Shown: positions 34,407 to 42,236 of the stretch, one piece after another
Position numbering within the stretch: the stretch's first letter is position 1
Layout of the letters: the number at the start of each line of letters is the position of its first letter
From: Algoriphagus limi
Lineage (GTDB): Bacteria; Bacteroidota; Bacteroidia; Cytophagales; Cyclobacteriaceae
Assembly (NCBI RefSeq): GCF_024919275.1
Contig: NZ_JANWGH010000001.1
Span: forward strand, 1,372,296 to 1,436,295
Reading direction: 5' to 3'
Length of the DNA stretch: 64,000 bases
The notes under the pieces: generated by a model
Told to the model about the DNA's origin: nothing
Seen by the model: the letters and a program-made list of their open reading frames with translations, nothing else
The model's database searches: none
Position numbers and translations under genes: made by a program

Positions 34407-35609
34407 GTGCAGAAAGTAAACTTAAAAGACTACGAATATACGCTCCCAGAGGATCGAATTGCGAAATACCCTTTAGAAAAAAGGGATCACTCCAAATTAC
34501 TGCATTATCGAAAAGGGGAAATCACACATTTTCGTTTTTATGATTTACCCCAATTCTTGGAAGAGGGAACACTTTTGGTTTACAATGACACTAAAGTAAT
34601 TCCTGCGAGGCTGATTTTTCAACGTGAAACAGGTGCAAGAATTGAGATTTTTCTTTTGCATCCTGCAGCTCCAACGACAGTGATTCCTGAAATCATGTTG
34701 GCTACCCATCCCGTCACTTGGGAAGTAATGATCGGTAATGCCAAAAAGTGGAAATCCGATGAAATCCTCAGAGGAAGATTAACTGTTCAAGGAAAAGAAA
34801 TCGTTTTGGAAGCCAGGTTGGTAGACCGAGAAAAGAAATTGGTCGAATTCAGCTGGAATTCTACAGAAATACCTTTTGTGGACATCGTTGAAACGAGTGG
34901 TGAAATCCCACTACCTCCCTATCTTAACCGACAAGCCGAAGAATCCGACAAGGATCGCTATCAAACGGTTTACTCCGAGAAAGAAGGAGCCGTTGCTGCT
35001 CCTACTGCTGGACTCCATTTCACAGAAAAAGTATTCGAAGAGCTTAGAAACAAGGGAATCCAAGAGGCTCAAGTCACCCTTCACGTCAGTGCAGGCACTT
35101 TCCAACCCATCAAGGTGGATGATGTCACGCTTCATCCCATGCATAGCGAACAAATCCATATTTCCGCAAAAACTATAAAGCAATTACTTGAAAATGAAAA
35201 TCCTACTGTCGCTGTAGGGACTACCTCAGTTAGAACTCTTGAAAGTCTTTATTGGTATGGAGTGAAGCTTTTGGAAGATTTAGGCAATGACTTTTTAATC
35301 GAAAAACTCTTCCCATATCGAGACAGAAGTAAAATCCCTTCTAAAAAAGAGGCACTGCAAGCCATTTTAAACCAGATGAAAAAGGATGGTAAAGAAGAAA
35401 TTATGGGAGAAACCGAGATTTTTATTTTCCCGGGTTACGAGTTCAAAATGATCGAAGGATTGATCACTAACTTTCATCAGCCAGGCACCACGCTGATGTT
35501 ACTGATCGGATCAATGATTGGAGATGATTGGAAGAAGGTATATCAAGAGGCTTTGGATAATGATTACCGATTCTTGAGTTATGGAGACAGTAGCTTGTTG
35601 TGGTTATAA
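34407..35609 (+). CDS. queA: tRNA preQ1(34) S-adenosylmethionine ribosyltransferase-isomerase
   Basis: 400 residues from the GTG at 34407; a TTG at 34395 in the same frame is the alternative, but it would make the mRNA nearly leaderless given the promoter just upstream. It transfers the ribosyl part of SAM to preQ1 in tRNA to give epoxyqueuosine. Family blocks: LPEDRIAKYPLEKRDHSKLL, YNDTKVIPARL, AVAAPTAGLHFT, VTLHVSAGTFQPI, ITNFHQPGTTLMLL. A stretch around residues 70-95 is longer than in E. coli, as is usual in Bacteroidota. It converges with the LytTR gene, 1 bp apart. Confidence 0.95.
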   Translation: MQKVNLKDYEYTLPEDRIAKYPLEKRDHSKLLHYRKGEITHFRFYDLPQFLEEGTLLVYNDTKVIPARLIFQRETGARIEIFLLHPAAPTTVIPEIMLATHPVTWEVMIGNAKKWKSDEILRGRLTVQGKEIVLEARLVDREKKLVEFSWNSTEIPFVDIVETSGEIPLPPYLNRQAEESDKDRYQTVYSEKEGAVAAPTAGLHFTEKVFEELRNKGIQEAQVTLHVSAGTFQPIKVDDVTLHPMHSEQIHISAKTIKQLLENENPTVAVGTTSVRTLESLYWYGVKLLEDLGNDFLIEKLFPYRDRSKIPSKKEALQAILNQMKKDGKEEIMGETEIFIFPGYEFKMIEGLITNFHQPGTTLMLLIGSMIGDDWKKVYQEALDNDYRFLSYGDSSLLWL

Positions 35610-35610
35610 A

Positions 35611-36015
35611 TTATTCTCCCCCTAGTTTCTGAATACCTTCAATCAGGCGCTGATAATAAGTTCTACCAACAGGAATGGAGTGTTCTTCAACCTTTACCTC
35701 TCGGGTAGAGATAGAAGTAATCTCCTCGAGTCGGACAATATAACTTTTATGAATGCGCATGAATTGATCTTTGGGAAGTACGTCTTCAAAGTCTTTGAGA
35801 ATGTTTCGCACAGAAACTCCAAATCCTTTGGTAATTAAAGTCGTGTAATTGCCATCAGCTTGTAACCAAAGAATATCTTGGAATTTCACTTTCACCAAAG
35901 CCCCTTCCTGTCTTACAAAAATGGCATCTTTGATCAGTAACCTGGAAGTATTTTCAAGAGCTGCCTGACCATTTCCATTCCCATTTTTTTTAACACCTTC
36001 TATTAACTCTCTCAT
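35611..36015 (-). CDS. Stand-alone LytTR DNA-binding domain protein
   Basis: 134 residues. LytTR fold from about residue 30: IFVRQEGALVKVKFQDILWLQADGNYTTLIT, then MRIHKSYIVRLEEI and VPVGRTYYQRL-like end (SIPVGRTYYQRLIEG). No receiver domain is attached, so it may be driven by protein partners or be constitutively active. The first 25 residues are Asn/Gly-rich (KKNGNGNGQ). Likely transcription factor of unknown target. Confidence 0.92.
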   Translation of the reverse strand: MRELIEGVKKNGNGNGQAALENTSRLLIKDAIFVRQEGALVKVKFQDILWLQADGNYTTLITKGFGVSVRNILKDFEDVLPKDQFMRIHKSYIVRLEEITSISTREVKVEEHSIPVGRTYYQRLIEGIQKLGGE

Positions 36016-36242
36016 TCTGTGCCCATTTACTAGATGGCAACTGCTAATCTTATAGCATTGTTTATAATTGTTTCTTAATTCCCTCTATTCTCTCCTATTT
36101 CGTATTTTTAGACCAATGAAGTTTGTTTGACTTTTGCTGGAATTTTCATCTTTTCAATTATTTGAATCTTTGGTGTTTAATTTGAAAATGAATTTTTACG
36201 CTTGACAGTGAATTTGAAATAACCTGTGAACCAAAATCAATC

Positions 36243-37721
36243 ATGAAATACCGGATCATTCTTTTTTTGATTATTCCTTTCCTATGGTCCTGTGGGGATG
36301 AACCGCCCGCTCCAGATCCTGTCATCCCGCCCGGTAGCTCAGAAGTGCAAATCCAAGCTATTCAATTGAGTAATTACTCAGAAAGTACGGATCACCAATT
36401 TGAGCCGGAGTGGAATCTGATTTTTAAAAACATGGAGACAAAGGAAACCCAATCTTTGGTATTCCTTCCAAATCGATTCCCTCATCAAGAAAAAATCACC
36501 CTTCCTTTTGGAAAGTACAGCTATGCATTTGAATCTGCTGAAACCCCAGAATTTTCTGAATTTCTACCTGTTCGGATTCAAGGTGAATTTGAATTAAAAA
36601 CTGAAAAATCTGACCTGAATTTATCGGGTATTGGCCTCAGTGAAATCATTCAAATAAATCCCAATTTTTCTATTTCCGCTCCTCAGATTGTAAGCCCTTC
36701 TGAAAAGACTTTTTATCCTGTTCAAGAGTTTTTCAGACTCTACACTAGCTCAGATCAATTGCTCAAAATAAGAGTCGAAAACCCTGGAAGCTTTGACTTT
36801 CTCACGCTCTTTCAAAATGCCTCCAATTCAAGTTCAATCAGACTTTATTGGCCCGAATCAGAATATATTTATGATGGAGGCATTCGATTGAATGGAGATG
36901 GTTTTCCATTAACAATGCCTTCTACTCCACTAGCTGAATTGGATGAATCACAGAACGAGACCTCAGGATTGGCTCAGTTTGGCGGGAGGTTATTTGCTAT
37001 CAATGATGGTGATAACCCTAACCGCATTTATGAATTGGATCCTGAAACAGGAGAAGTTCTTCGAAGTGTTCTTGTTGAAAATGCCAACAATAGAGATTGG
37101 GAAAGTTTGGCTCAAAGCGAGACACATTTGTTTATTGGTGATTTCGGAAACAATCAGGGAACTCGTCAAGATTTGGCGATTTATCGGATTCCTTGGCAAG
37201 AGGTATTAAATCAAGAAACTGTCCAAGCAGAAAAAATCAGCTTTCGTTATCCCAATCAAATTGATTTCAGCCCCAGAGAAAATCATCGATTTGATTGTGA
37301 AGCCTTTTTATTTTGGAAAGGGAAACTTCACCTTTTCACAAAGAATAGGAAAAGTGAGGATAGCGATCATTATACTTTACCTAGTGAGCCGGGCAACTAT
37401 ACCACTGAACTAATTGAGACTATTCCAGTAAACAAATTAGTCACTGGAGCCTGTATTGATCCAACAAGCGGAAAAGTTATTCTTTTGGGATACAAGCTGC
37501 CTCTCCAGGGCTTTATTTCCCTTTGGGAAGGAATGGAAGGAGAATTGTTGGGTGAAAACTTTCGACGGATTCAAATAGGTGAATTTCCAATGGGTTTAAC
37601 CGAAGGAGTAATTCTTAATCCTGAAGGAAATGTATGGATCAGTTCCGAACGAGTAGGAATTACAAATGTGGTGGAGTTGAAACCTCAATTAAGCATCTTA
37701 GGACTTGAGGGGATTTTTTAA
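36243..37721 (+). CDS. Lipoprotein with beta-propeller-like C-terminal domain
   Basis: 492 residues. Lipobox FLWSCGDE, Cys at residue 17, followed by a Pro-rich linker. Residues about 30-215 form an unidentified beta-rich domain. Residues about 225-485 start TSGLAQFGGRLFAINDGDNPNRIYELDPETGEVLRSV and contain DWESLAQSETHLFIGDFGNN, a pattern seen in Bacteroidota proteins with SdiA-regulated/phytase-like propellers. Substrate or role is unknown. The stop overlaps that of the convergent PAS gene by 4 bp. Confidence 0.8.
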   Translation: MKYRIILFLIIPFLWSCGDEPPAPDPVIPPGSSEVQIQAIQLSNYSESTDHQFEPEWNLIFKNMETKETQSLVFLPNRFPHQEKITLPFGKYSYAFESAETPEFSEFLPVRIQGEFELKTEKSDLNLSGIGLSEIIQINPNFSISAPQIVSPSEKTFYPVQEFFRLYTSSDQLLKIRVENPGSFDFLTLFQNASNSSSIRLYWPESEYIYDGGIRLNGDGFPLTMPSTPLAELDESQNETSGLAQFGGRLFAINDGDNPNRIYELDPETGEVLRSVLVENANNRDWESLAQSETHLFIGDFGNNQGTRQDLAIYRIPWQEVLNQETVQAEKISFRYPNQIDFSPRENHRFDCEAFLFWKGKLHLFTKNRKSEDSDHYTLPSEPGNYTTELIETIPVNKLVTGACIDPTSGKVILLGYKLPLQGFISLWEGMEGELLGENFRRIQIGEFPMGLTEGVILNPEGNVWISSERVGITNVVELKPQLSILGLEGIF

Positions 37722-39076
37722 TCAAAAGAAGCTACCTGTTTGGCATTCGTCCGAATCACTTGATCAAGTTCCTCTGCCAAAGGACGTAAGTAGGAAAAAT
37801 ACTTTCTGTTTTCAGAGTCTAACTTTCTGGAATCAATCAAATCCAACAATCCCAACATAGATGAAAGTGGAGATCGGAGAATATAGGATGGCTGAACCAC
37901 CAATTCTTTCAATTGCTCATTTTCTAGCTGAATATTTTCTACCCGCTTCTGAATATGGCTCAAATCAACTCCCTGAATCAAATAAACTTTGGAAGAATCT
38001 ATTTTTTTGATTCGGAATTGCCATAATTCCCATGAACTTGAAGAAGTAATTTTCCACTCAAAGCAACTCTCCTCTCCCTCTTTTAAAACCTCAATTTTAT
38101 TGAGGATTTTCTCATAGAAGCTGAGTCTTTGTCCAAGATTAAGTTCAAGCCCCAAAGAAGGCTGACGGTAAGCCCAATCCTCTGCAACTCGAATTGCCTT
38201 GGCATTGGACTGCAATAAAATCAGCTTTTCATCAATCAACCAAACTGGCCCAGGGATCAATTCTAAGGCATCCTGAGGAAAATATTCATTTGAAGATTTT
38301 CGGGCCTTTGCAATAGGATCAGAACCTAGCAAAATCAGTGTGTTTTCACCTTGTTTAAACAAGGTCAATTTTAAACTTGCATGAAAAGAGGTTGTCGCTT
38401 CCAATTGCAAAAACTTCTCCTCGCCATTCCATTGGCTTAGCTTTTCACGTTCTTCTGGCAAAAAGCAAATGAATGATTCTAAGTTTAAGTCTTGTTTTTT
38501 GGAGATAGGTATTTGAAGAAGATTTCTTGAAAAATCATCCACTTCTAAAATCTTCCACTTGGAATCTACTTTTATCACTCCATAATCCAAAAGGTCCAAA
38601 AGATGCTCCATCGGGAGATTCTCCTCCAAATAATGAAGGGGCAAACCTATTCCAATAAAGCCAATAGGATCATTTTCCTGATTGACAACCATAGAAAACT
38701 CCCACCAAATCGAATCTGAAAGACTTTCAGACTCCCATTTCATTAAAAAATGTCTTTTCGATTTTGGATTTAAGAGTAAGCTTTCCAGAAGTTCCTCCAT
38801 TTCATTTTGACTATCAGACATGATCAAATCAAAAATTGAAAAAGAGGCTTTCTTCTTTGCTTGCCGGAAAAATAATTGGTTTGCTTCACGGACATTTCCT
38901 TCCACATCCATAAGGACACAAAGGAAGTGCTCCGATTCTTCCAGAAAGACTGGAATTCTTTTCTCTTTATCAGTGAAGCTTACCAAAACAGGAATGGGAT
39001 GGGTGATAATTTGAGCTAACTCAGTCCAAATGTTAAAAAATATTTTTATAAAAAAAATTGATTTTTCTTCAAACAA
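37718..39076 (-). CDS. PAS-domain protein with degenerate histidine-kinase dimerisation helix
   Basis: 452 residues if the TTG at 39076 is used; the start is uncertain. At least two PAS-like modules (about 45-160, ending in GFIGIGLPLHYLEEN, and about 160-260) and a third around 275-370 that ends VYLIQGVDLSHIQ. Then comes a helix of the HisKA type reading QPSYILRSPLSSMLGLLDLI (near residue 396). In related kinases this is SHxLRxPLxxxLGL, so the phospho-acceptor His is Tyr here, and no ATPase domain follows. A sensor that cannot autophosphorylate, by inference. Confidence 0.78.
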   Translation of the reverse strand: MFEEKSIFFIKIFFNIWTELAQIITHPIPVLVSFTDKEKRIPVFLEESEHFLCVLMDVEGNVREANQLFFRQAKKKASFSIFDLIMSDSQNEMEELLESLLLNPKSKRHFLMKWESESLSDSIWWEFSMVVNQENDPIGFIGIGLPLHYLEENLPMEHLLDLLDYGVIKVDSKWKILEVDDFSRNLLQIPISKKQDLNLESFICFLPEEREKLSQWNGEEKFLQLEATTSFHASLKLTLFKQGENTLILLGSDPIAKARKSSNEYFPQDALELIPGPVWLIDEKLILLQSNAKAIRVAEDWAYRQPSLGLELNLGQRLSFYEKILNKIEVLKEGEESCFEWKITSSSSWELWQFRIKKIDSSKVYLIQGVDLSHIQKRVENIQLENEQLKELVVQPSYILRSPLSSMLGLLDLIDSRKLDSENRKYFSYLRPLAEELDQVIRTNAKQVASFD

Positions 39077-39195
39077 AATTCTGAAAAATACTGATTATCA
39101 GCATTTTATTTGTTCCAATAAAAGAAAAAGTAACTACTGATTCGAAAAATGTTTTTCATCCCAAGCAAGACGAATGAAAAAAAATTAAAAAATTT

Positions 39196-39447
39196 TTAAA
39201 CGAAATCAGAAAGCTGTCCGAATTCCTTGTAATCAATCTCTTTTACCAATAAAATCAGACAATGCGCAAACTCCTGTTTACATATTTTCACTTCAAAAGG
39301 CCACTGATGTCCTTGTTCTATTTTGGTTTCTCCGGATCCAAATAAGCGCTCCATTTCTTCTTTACTATCGGACTGAACCAAAAGAAGATCCTTTTTCTCA
39401 GAAATATTAGAGATTAAAAACTTAGCTGTTCTGGTGTGAATAAGCAT
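39196..39447 (-). CDS. Small hypothetical protein
   Basis: 83 residues from the ATG at 39447; a TTG would add seven. No family recognised. It has a plausible two-strand, one-helix pattern (KFLISN..., DLLLVQSDSKEEMERLF, FEVKICKQEFAHCLILLVKEID). Located between the PAS gene and the tRNA cluster, on the same strand as the PAS gene and upstream of it. Coding status is moderate. Confidence 0.5.
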   Translation of the reverse strand: MLIHTRTAKFLISNISEKKDLLLVQSDSKEEMERLFGSGETKIEQGHQWPFEVKICKQEFAHCLILLVKEIDYKEFGQLSDFV

Positions 39448-39606
39448 CTTGGAAAAATTTGAAGGCAAATTAGAAAAAGGTTGGAAACCAAAAATCCCAT
39501 AAACTGGGTAATTTTTGACTTTTGAAGAAAATTGTCAGAAAATCAATGTGAAAATGAGAGGGTTGTAAAATATTTATAAAAAGGATGTCAGAAGCACCTC
39601 AATTAA

Positions 39607-39640
39607 CTTGTTTTAATCTTGTCAATTAAATTATATTTGC
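39607..39640 (+). promoter_or_regulatory. Promoter of the tRNA cluster
   Basis: CTTG (39607-39610), 21 bp spacer, TATATTTGC (39632-39640), the same layout and -7 element as the queA promoter. Transcription should start near 39645, about 55 bases before tRNA-Ser. Confidence 0.75.
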
Positions 39641-39698
39641 GACTCATTTGGGAAGAGACCAAATGATTTCCCTATGGGCAGCTAGGGATACAACCTAC

Positions 39699-39787
39699 AG
39701 AGAGTTGGGTGAGTGGCTTAAACCAGCAGTTTGCTAAACTGTCGTACGGGTCAAACCGTACCGGGGGTTCGAATCCCCCACTCTCTG
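39699..39787 (+). tRNA. tRNA-Ser (anticodon GCT)
   Basis: 89 nt. Acceptor AGAGAGT/ACTCTCT with G discriminator, anticodon loop TTGCTAA, long variable arm GTACGG-N6-CCGTAC, T-arm GGGGGTTCGAATCCCCC. CCA is not encoded. Reads AGC/AGT codons. Confidence 0.97.
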
Positions 39788-39865
39788 CTTAATTTCTTGG
39801 CGGAGCTGGGAATGAAGTAATCAAAATCTCAAATGGAGATTTTCTACAAAAAGCTTTAAAATATT

Positions 39866-39940
39866 CGGGGTGTAGCGTAGCCCGGTTATCGCGCCACATT
39901 TGGGATGTGGAGGTCGCAAGTTCGAATCTTGCCACCCCGA
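39866..39940 (+). tRNA. tRNA-Pro (anticodon TGG)
   Basis: 75 nt. Acceptor CGGGGTG/CACCCCG with A discriminator, anticodon stem CCACA/TGTGG with loop TTTGGGA, T-arm GCAAGTTCGAATCTTGC. CCA is not encoded. A short hairpin AATCTC-AAAT-GGAGATT separates it from tRNA-Ser. Confidence 0.97.
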
Positions 39941-39954
39941 CTTAATATTTTATT

Positions 39955-40036
39955 GCGGACGAGGAAAAGTTTGATAGTGAATTATCTTCAGGCTGAAGAG
40001 CCTTCAGGTATCGCGGTTCGACCCTTTTAGTCCGAA
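39955..40036 (+). ncRNA. Cloverleaf-like RNA of unknown identity after the tRNAs (tRNA relic or small RNA)
   Basis: Closed by CGGAC (39956-39960) / GTCCG (40030-40034) and AAAAG (39965-39969) / CTTTT (40024-40028). Inside: GATA-N6-TATC, a CTGAAG-AGC-CTTCAG hairpin (with alternative TCTTCA-GGC-TGAAGA), and GGTTCGACC, which carries the T-loop-like GGTTCGA. It does not fold as a standard tRNA: no 7 bp acceptor, no U8, weak T-stem, no 7-base anticodon loop. It is in the tRNA transcript just before the terminator. Confidence 0.4.
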
Positions 40037-40039
40037 CAA

Positions 40040-40078
40040 AATCCTCATTTCGATCAATCGGAATGGGGATTTTTTTTA
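40040..40078 (+). terminator. Terminator of the tRNA cluster
   Basis: AATCCTCATTTCGAT (40040-40054) pairs with ATCGGAATGGGGATT (40057-40071) through about 15 bp with G-T wobbles, then a T run to 40077. It overlaps the stop of the convergent AI-2E-family gene. Confidence 0.85.
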
Positions 40079-41142
40079 CCCATCCAAAAAAACCAGCTTT
40101 TTGAGCCTTTCAGAGGCTTCTTGGGAACAGAGTCGCTCAGCAAAAAACCAAAAGCTTCCAAGCCTTCACTTCGCTCCAAGCTTATCTTCAAAACCCCCAC
40201 CAGAGGAATAAATAATACCATTCCGGAAATCCCCCATAACCAGCCTCCCAACAAAATCGCTAAAATTACTGCCAAGGCATTGACTCGAACCTGGGAGCCT
40301 ACGATCCAAGGAGTAATAATATTATTCTCCAACAATTGAATACTCCACAAAACTCCTAATGTCAAAAGAGGGAAAATAAAGGAATCAGTGGTCAAAAAGA
40401 CATACAAAATGACGATTAAGGAAGATACCACCACTCCGACATAAGGAATCAAGTTCATGATGGCAATAAAAGCTGCAAACAAAAGGAAATACTTTACTCC
40501 AATAAGGAAAAAGAAAATCCCTGATAGAATAGCCACAATAATGGTAACCAGGATCATACCGGTCAAATAGGATTGAATCACGCGACCGGAATCCTTTGCC
40601 CATGTAAGTATTCTCTCTTTGCTTTTCTCAGAGTATCGGATCAAAAAAGCAACAAAGAAATCACGGTAATACATCAAAAGAAAAATGTAAAGCGGAATAA
40701 TTCCGGCTAGTGTTAATGACTTTCCGGTCTCAAATAAGGTACTATTCAGATTTTCAACTTTCAAAATAGACCAAAGCTCACCTTGATGCTCTGGAAAAAC
40801 GACCTGAGTCCCTAGCATGGAGTTGATCTGCTCCATGTATTTACCAACTTTTTGTACAAAATTCTCCCCAATCTCAGGTATATCCTTGATCAAGCCAATC
40901 ATTTGATTGAGCAAAACATAAACAATCCCCAAAGCAACAAGGGTGACAATCAAAATGCTAAAAAGAATGGCCAAGCTCCTTGGCATCTTTTTTCGCTCCA
41001 TCCAATCTGATAGCGGAGAAAGGGCAAATGCAAAAAACACTCCCCAAACCATAGGCACTAGGATAAAGGATCCTTCCCGAAGGACGATTGCACCAAAGAC
41101 AATAATAATTAGAAAAAATGCCGTCTTTTTGAGTTTTTCCAT
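40054..41142 (-). CDS. AI-2E-family (PerM/YdiK) membrane permease
   Basis: 362 residues with about eight hydrophobic segments in the AI-2E/UPF0118 arrangement. Conserved end region: NLIPYVGVVVSSLIVIL, then LENNIITPWIVGSQVRVNALAVILAILLGGWLWGISGMVLFIPL. Some members export autoinducer-2 or act as Na+/H+ antiporters, so the substrate here is open. The C-terminal tail is basic. The stop codon lies within the tRNA terminator. Confidence 0.9.
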   Translation of the reverse strand: MEKLKKTAFFLIIIVFGAIVLREGSFILVPMVWGVFFAFALSPLSDWMERKKMPRSLAILFSILIVTLVALGIVYVLLNQMIGLIKDIPEIGENFVQKVGKYMEQINSMLGTQVVFPEHQGELWSILKVENLNSTLFETGKSLTLAGIIPLYIFLLMYYRDFFVAFLIRYSEKSKERILTWAKDSGRVIQSYLTGMILVTIIVAILSGIFFFLIGVKYFLLFAAFIAIMNLIPYVGVVVSSLIVILYVFLTTDSFIFPLLTLGVLWSIQLLENNIITPWIVGSQVRVNALAVILAILLGGWLWGISGMVLFIPLVGVLKISLERSEGLEAFGFLLSDSVPKKPLKGSKSWFFWMGKKNPHSD

Positions 41143-41295
41143 GGTCTTTAATCATTCACAAGGGAATATAGTAATTCTTCAAAGGAAGTATTCCCCCAAC
41201 TATCAAATTCCCTCCTGTGGATTGCTCGATTATTTATAAATTCCCAAAATGATTCTTTTGTAGAATCCTCAAACCAGACAACACCTAACAGCATT

Positions 41296-42144
41296 ATGAA
41301 AAAACTATTTACCCTCCTCTTTTTTCTGCCAATAGCCTTATTCGCCCAAGTGGACACGATTAACGTCCAGAGCCAATTCATGAATAAAACTCTCAAAGCT
41401 GCAGTAACAGTACCTGGCAGCTATTATTCAGGGCAAAATCAATACCCAGTACTTTACCTTCTTCACGGAGGAAGTGGGGCCTTTAGTGATTGGCATCAAA
41501 AAGTAACCGAGCCAGGCTTAGTACCCAGATTAGCCAATGAATATCAAGTGATAATTGTAACTCCTGGAGTCGGGCCATCCAGCTATTATTATGACAGTCC
41601 ACTGATGGACTCTGTGAAATATGAGAGTTACATGATCAAAGAATTGATTCCTTTTGTAGATAAAAACTACCGAACTCTTGCCAAAAAGGAATCAAGAGCG
41701 ATAACGGGCTTATCCATGGGTGGCCATGGAGCCATGATGCTAGCTGCCAAACATCCTGATTTATTTGTTGCTGTTGGTACCATGTCAGGTGTTATGAATA
41801 TCGACACAAGACTTTGGGAGGTTCCAGATGATTTCAGAAACCTACGTAGAACAGGCCAAAAAGAAATGCTTGGAGAAGATCTAAACTACGAGGCTCCTGA
41901 TTTCAATCCATACACCATCGTAGGATTGGTAGATCAAATTCAGGAAAATGGCCATGCAATCATCATTGATTGTGGAGTGGATGATTTTTTAATCAAAACT
42001 AATCGTCAGTTGCGCCAAATGCTTTTGGAAAGAAAAGTCCCGCATGAATACATAGAAAGACCGGGGGCTCACACTTGGAAATATTGGACAGAAGCACTTC
42101 CAGTACACTTGCTTTTCTTTGACAGATATCTCCAAAGAAATTAA
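41296..42144 (+). CDS. Secreted esterase (esterase D / tributyrin esterase-like)
   Basis: 282 residues. Signal peptide MKKLFTLLFFLPIALFAQ. Alpha/beta hydrolase of the esterase D family: YLLHGGSGAFSDW near residue 52, nucleophile TGLSMGGHGAM with Ser near 139, Asp in DCGVDDF near 228, His in GAHTWKYW near 260. Likely periplasmic carboxylesterase. Stand-alone; an antisense open frame over its start is a shadow. Confidence 0.9.
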   Translation: MKKLFTLLFFLPIALFAQVDTINVQSQFMNKTLKAAVTVPGSYYSGQNQYPVLYLLHGGSGAFSDWHQKVTEPGLVPRLANEYQVIIVTPGVGPSSYYYDSPLMDSVKYESYMIKELIPFVDKNYRTLAKKESRAITGLSMGGHGAMMLAAKHPDLFVAVGTMSGVMNIDTRLWEVPDDFRNLRRTGQKEMLGEDLNYEAPDFNPYTIVGLVDQIQENGHAIIIDCGVDDFLIKTNRQLRQMLLERKVPHEYIERPGAHTWKYWTEALPVHLLFFDRYLQRN

Positions 42145-42236
42145 GTAATTCCATTCTTTGTACTTTAATTCGATTAGAAAGCAATCGGAATTCTTCCTTT
42201 AAATTTGCTTTTTGCGATAGCTTATTACCCCAGACT

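Noticed and set aside
39699-39940. tRNA genes as an integration (att) site of a mobile island
   Set aside because: No integrase and no second copy of a tRNA 3' end was seen in the neighbouring sequence.
39955-40036. A third intact tRNA gene
   Set aside because: The acceptor stem is 5 bp, U8 is missing, the T-stem is mostly unpaired and no 7-base anticodon loop can be drawn. Recorded only as a tRNA-like RNA.
41148-41396. 82-codon minus-strand frame over the esterase start
   Set aside because: It overlaps the signal peptide region of a clear esterase gene and has no family features.
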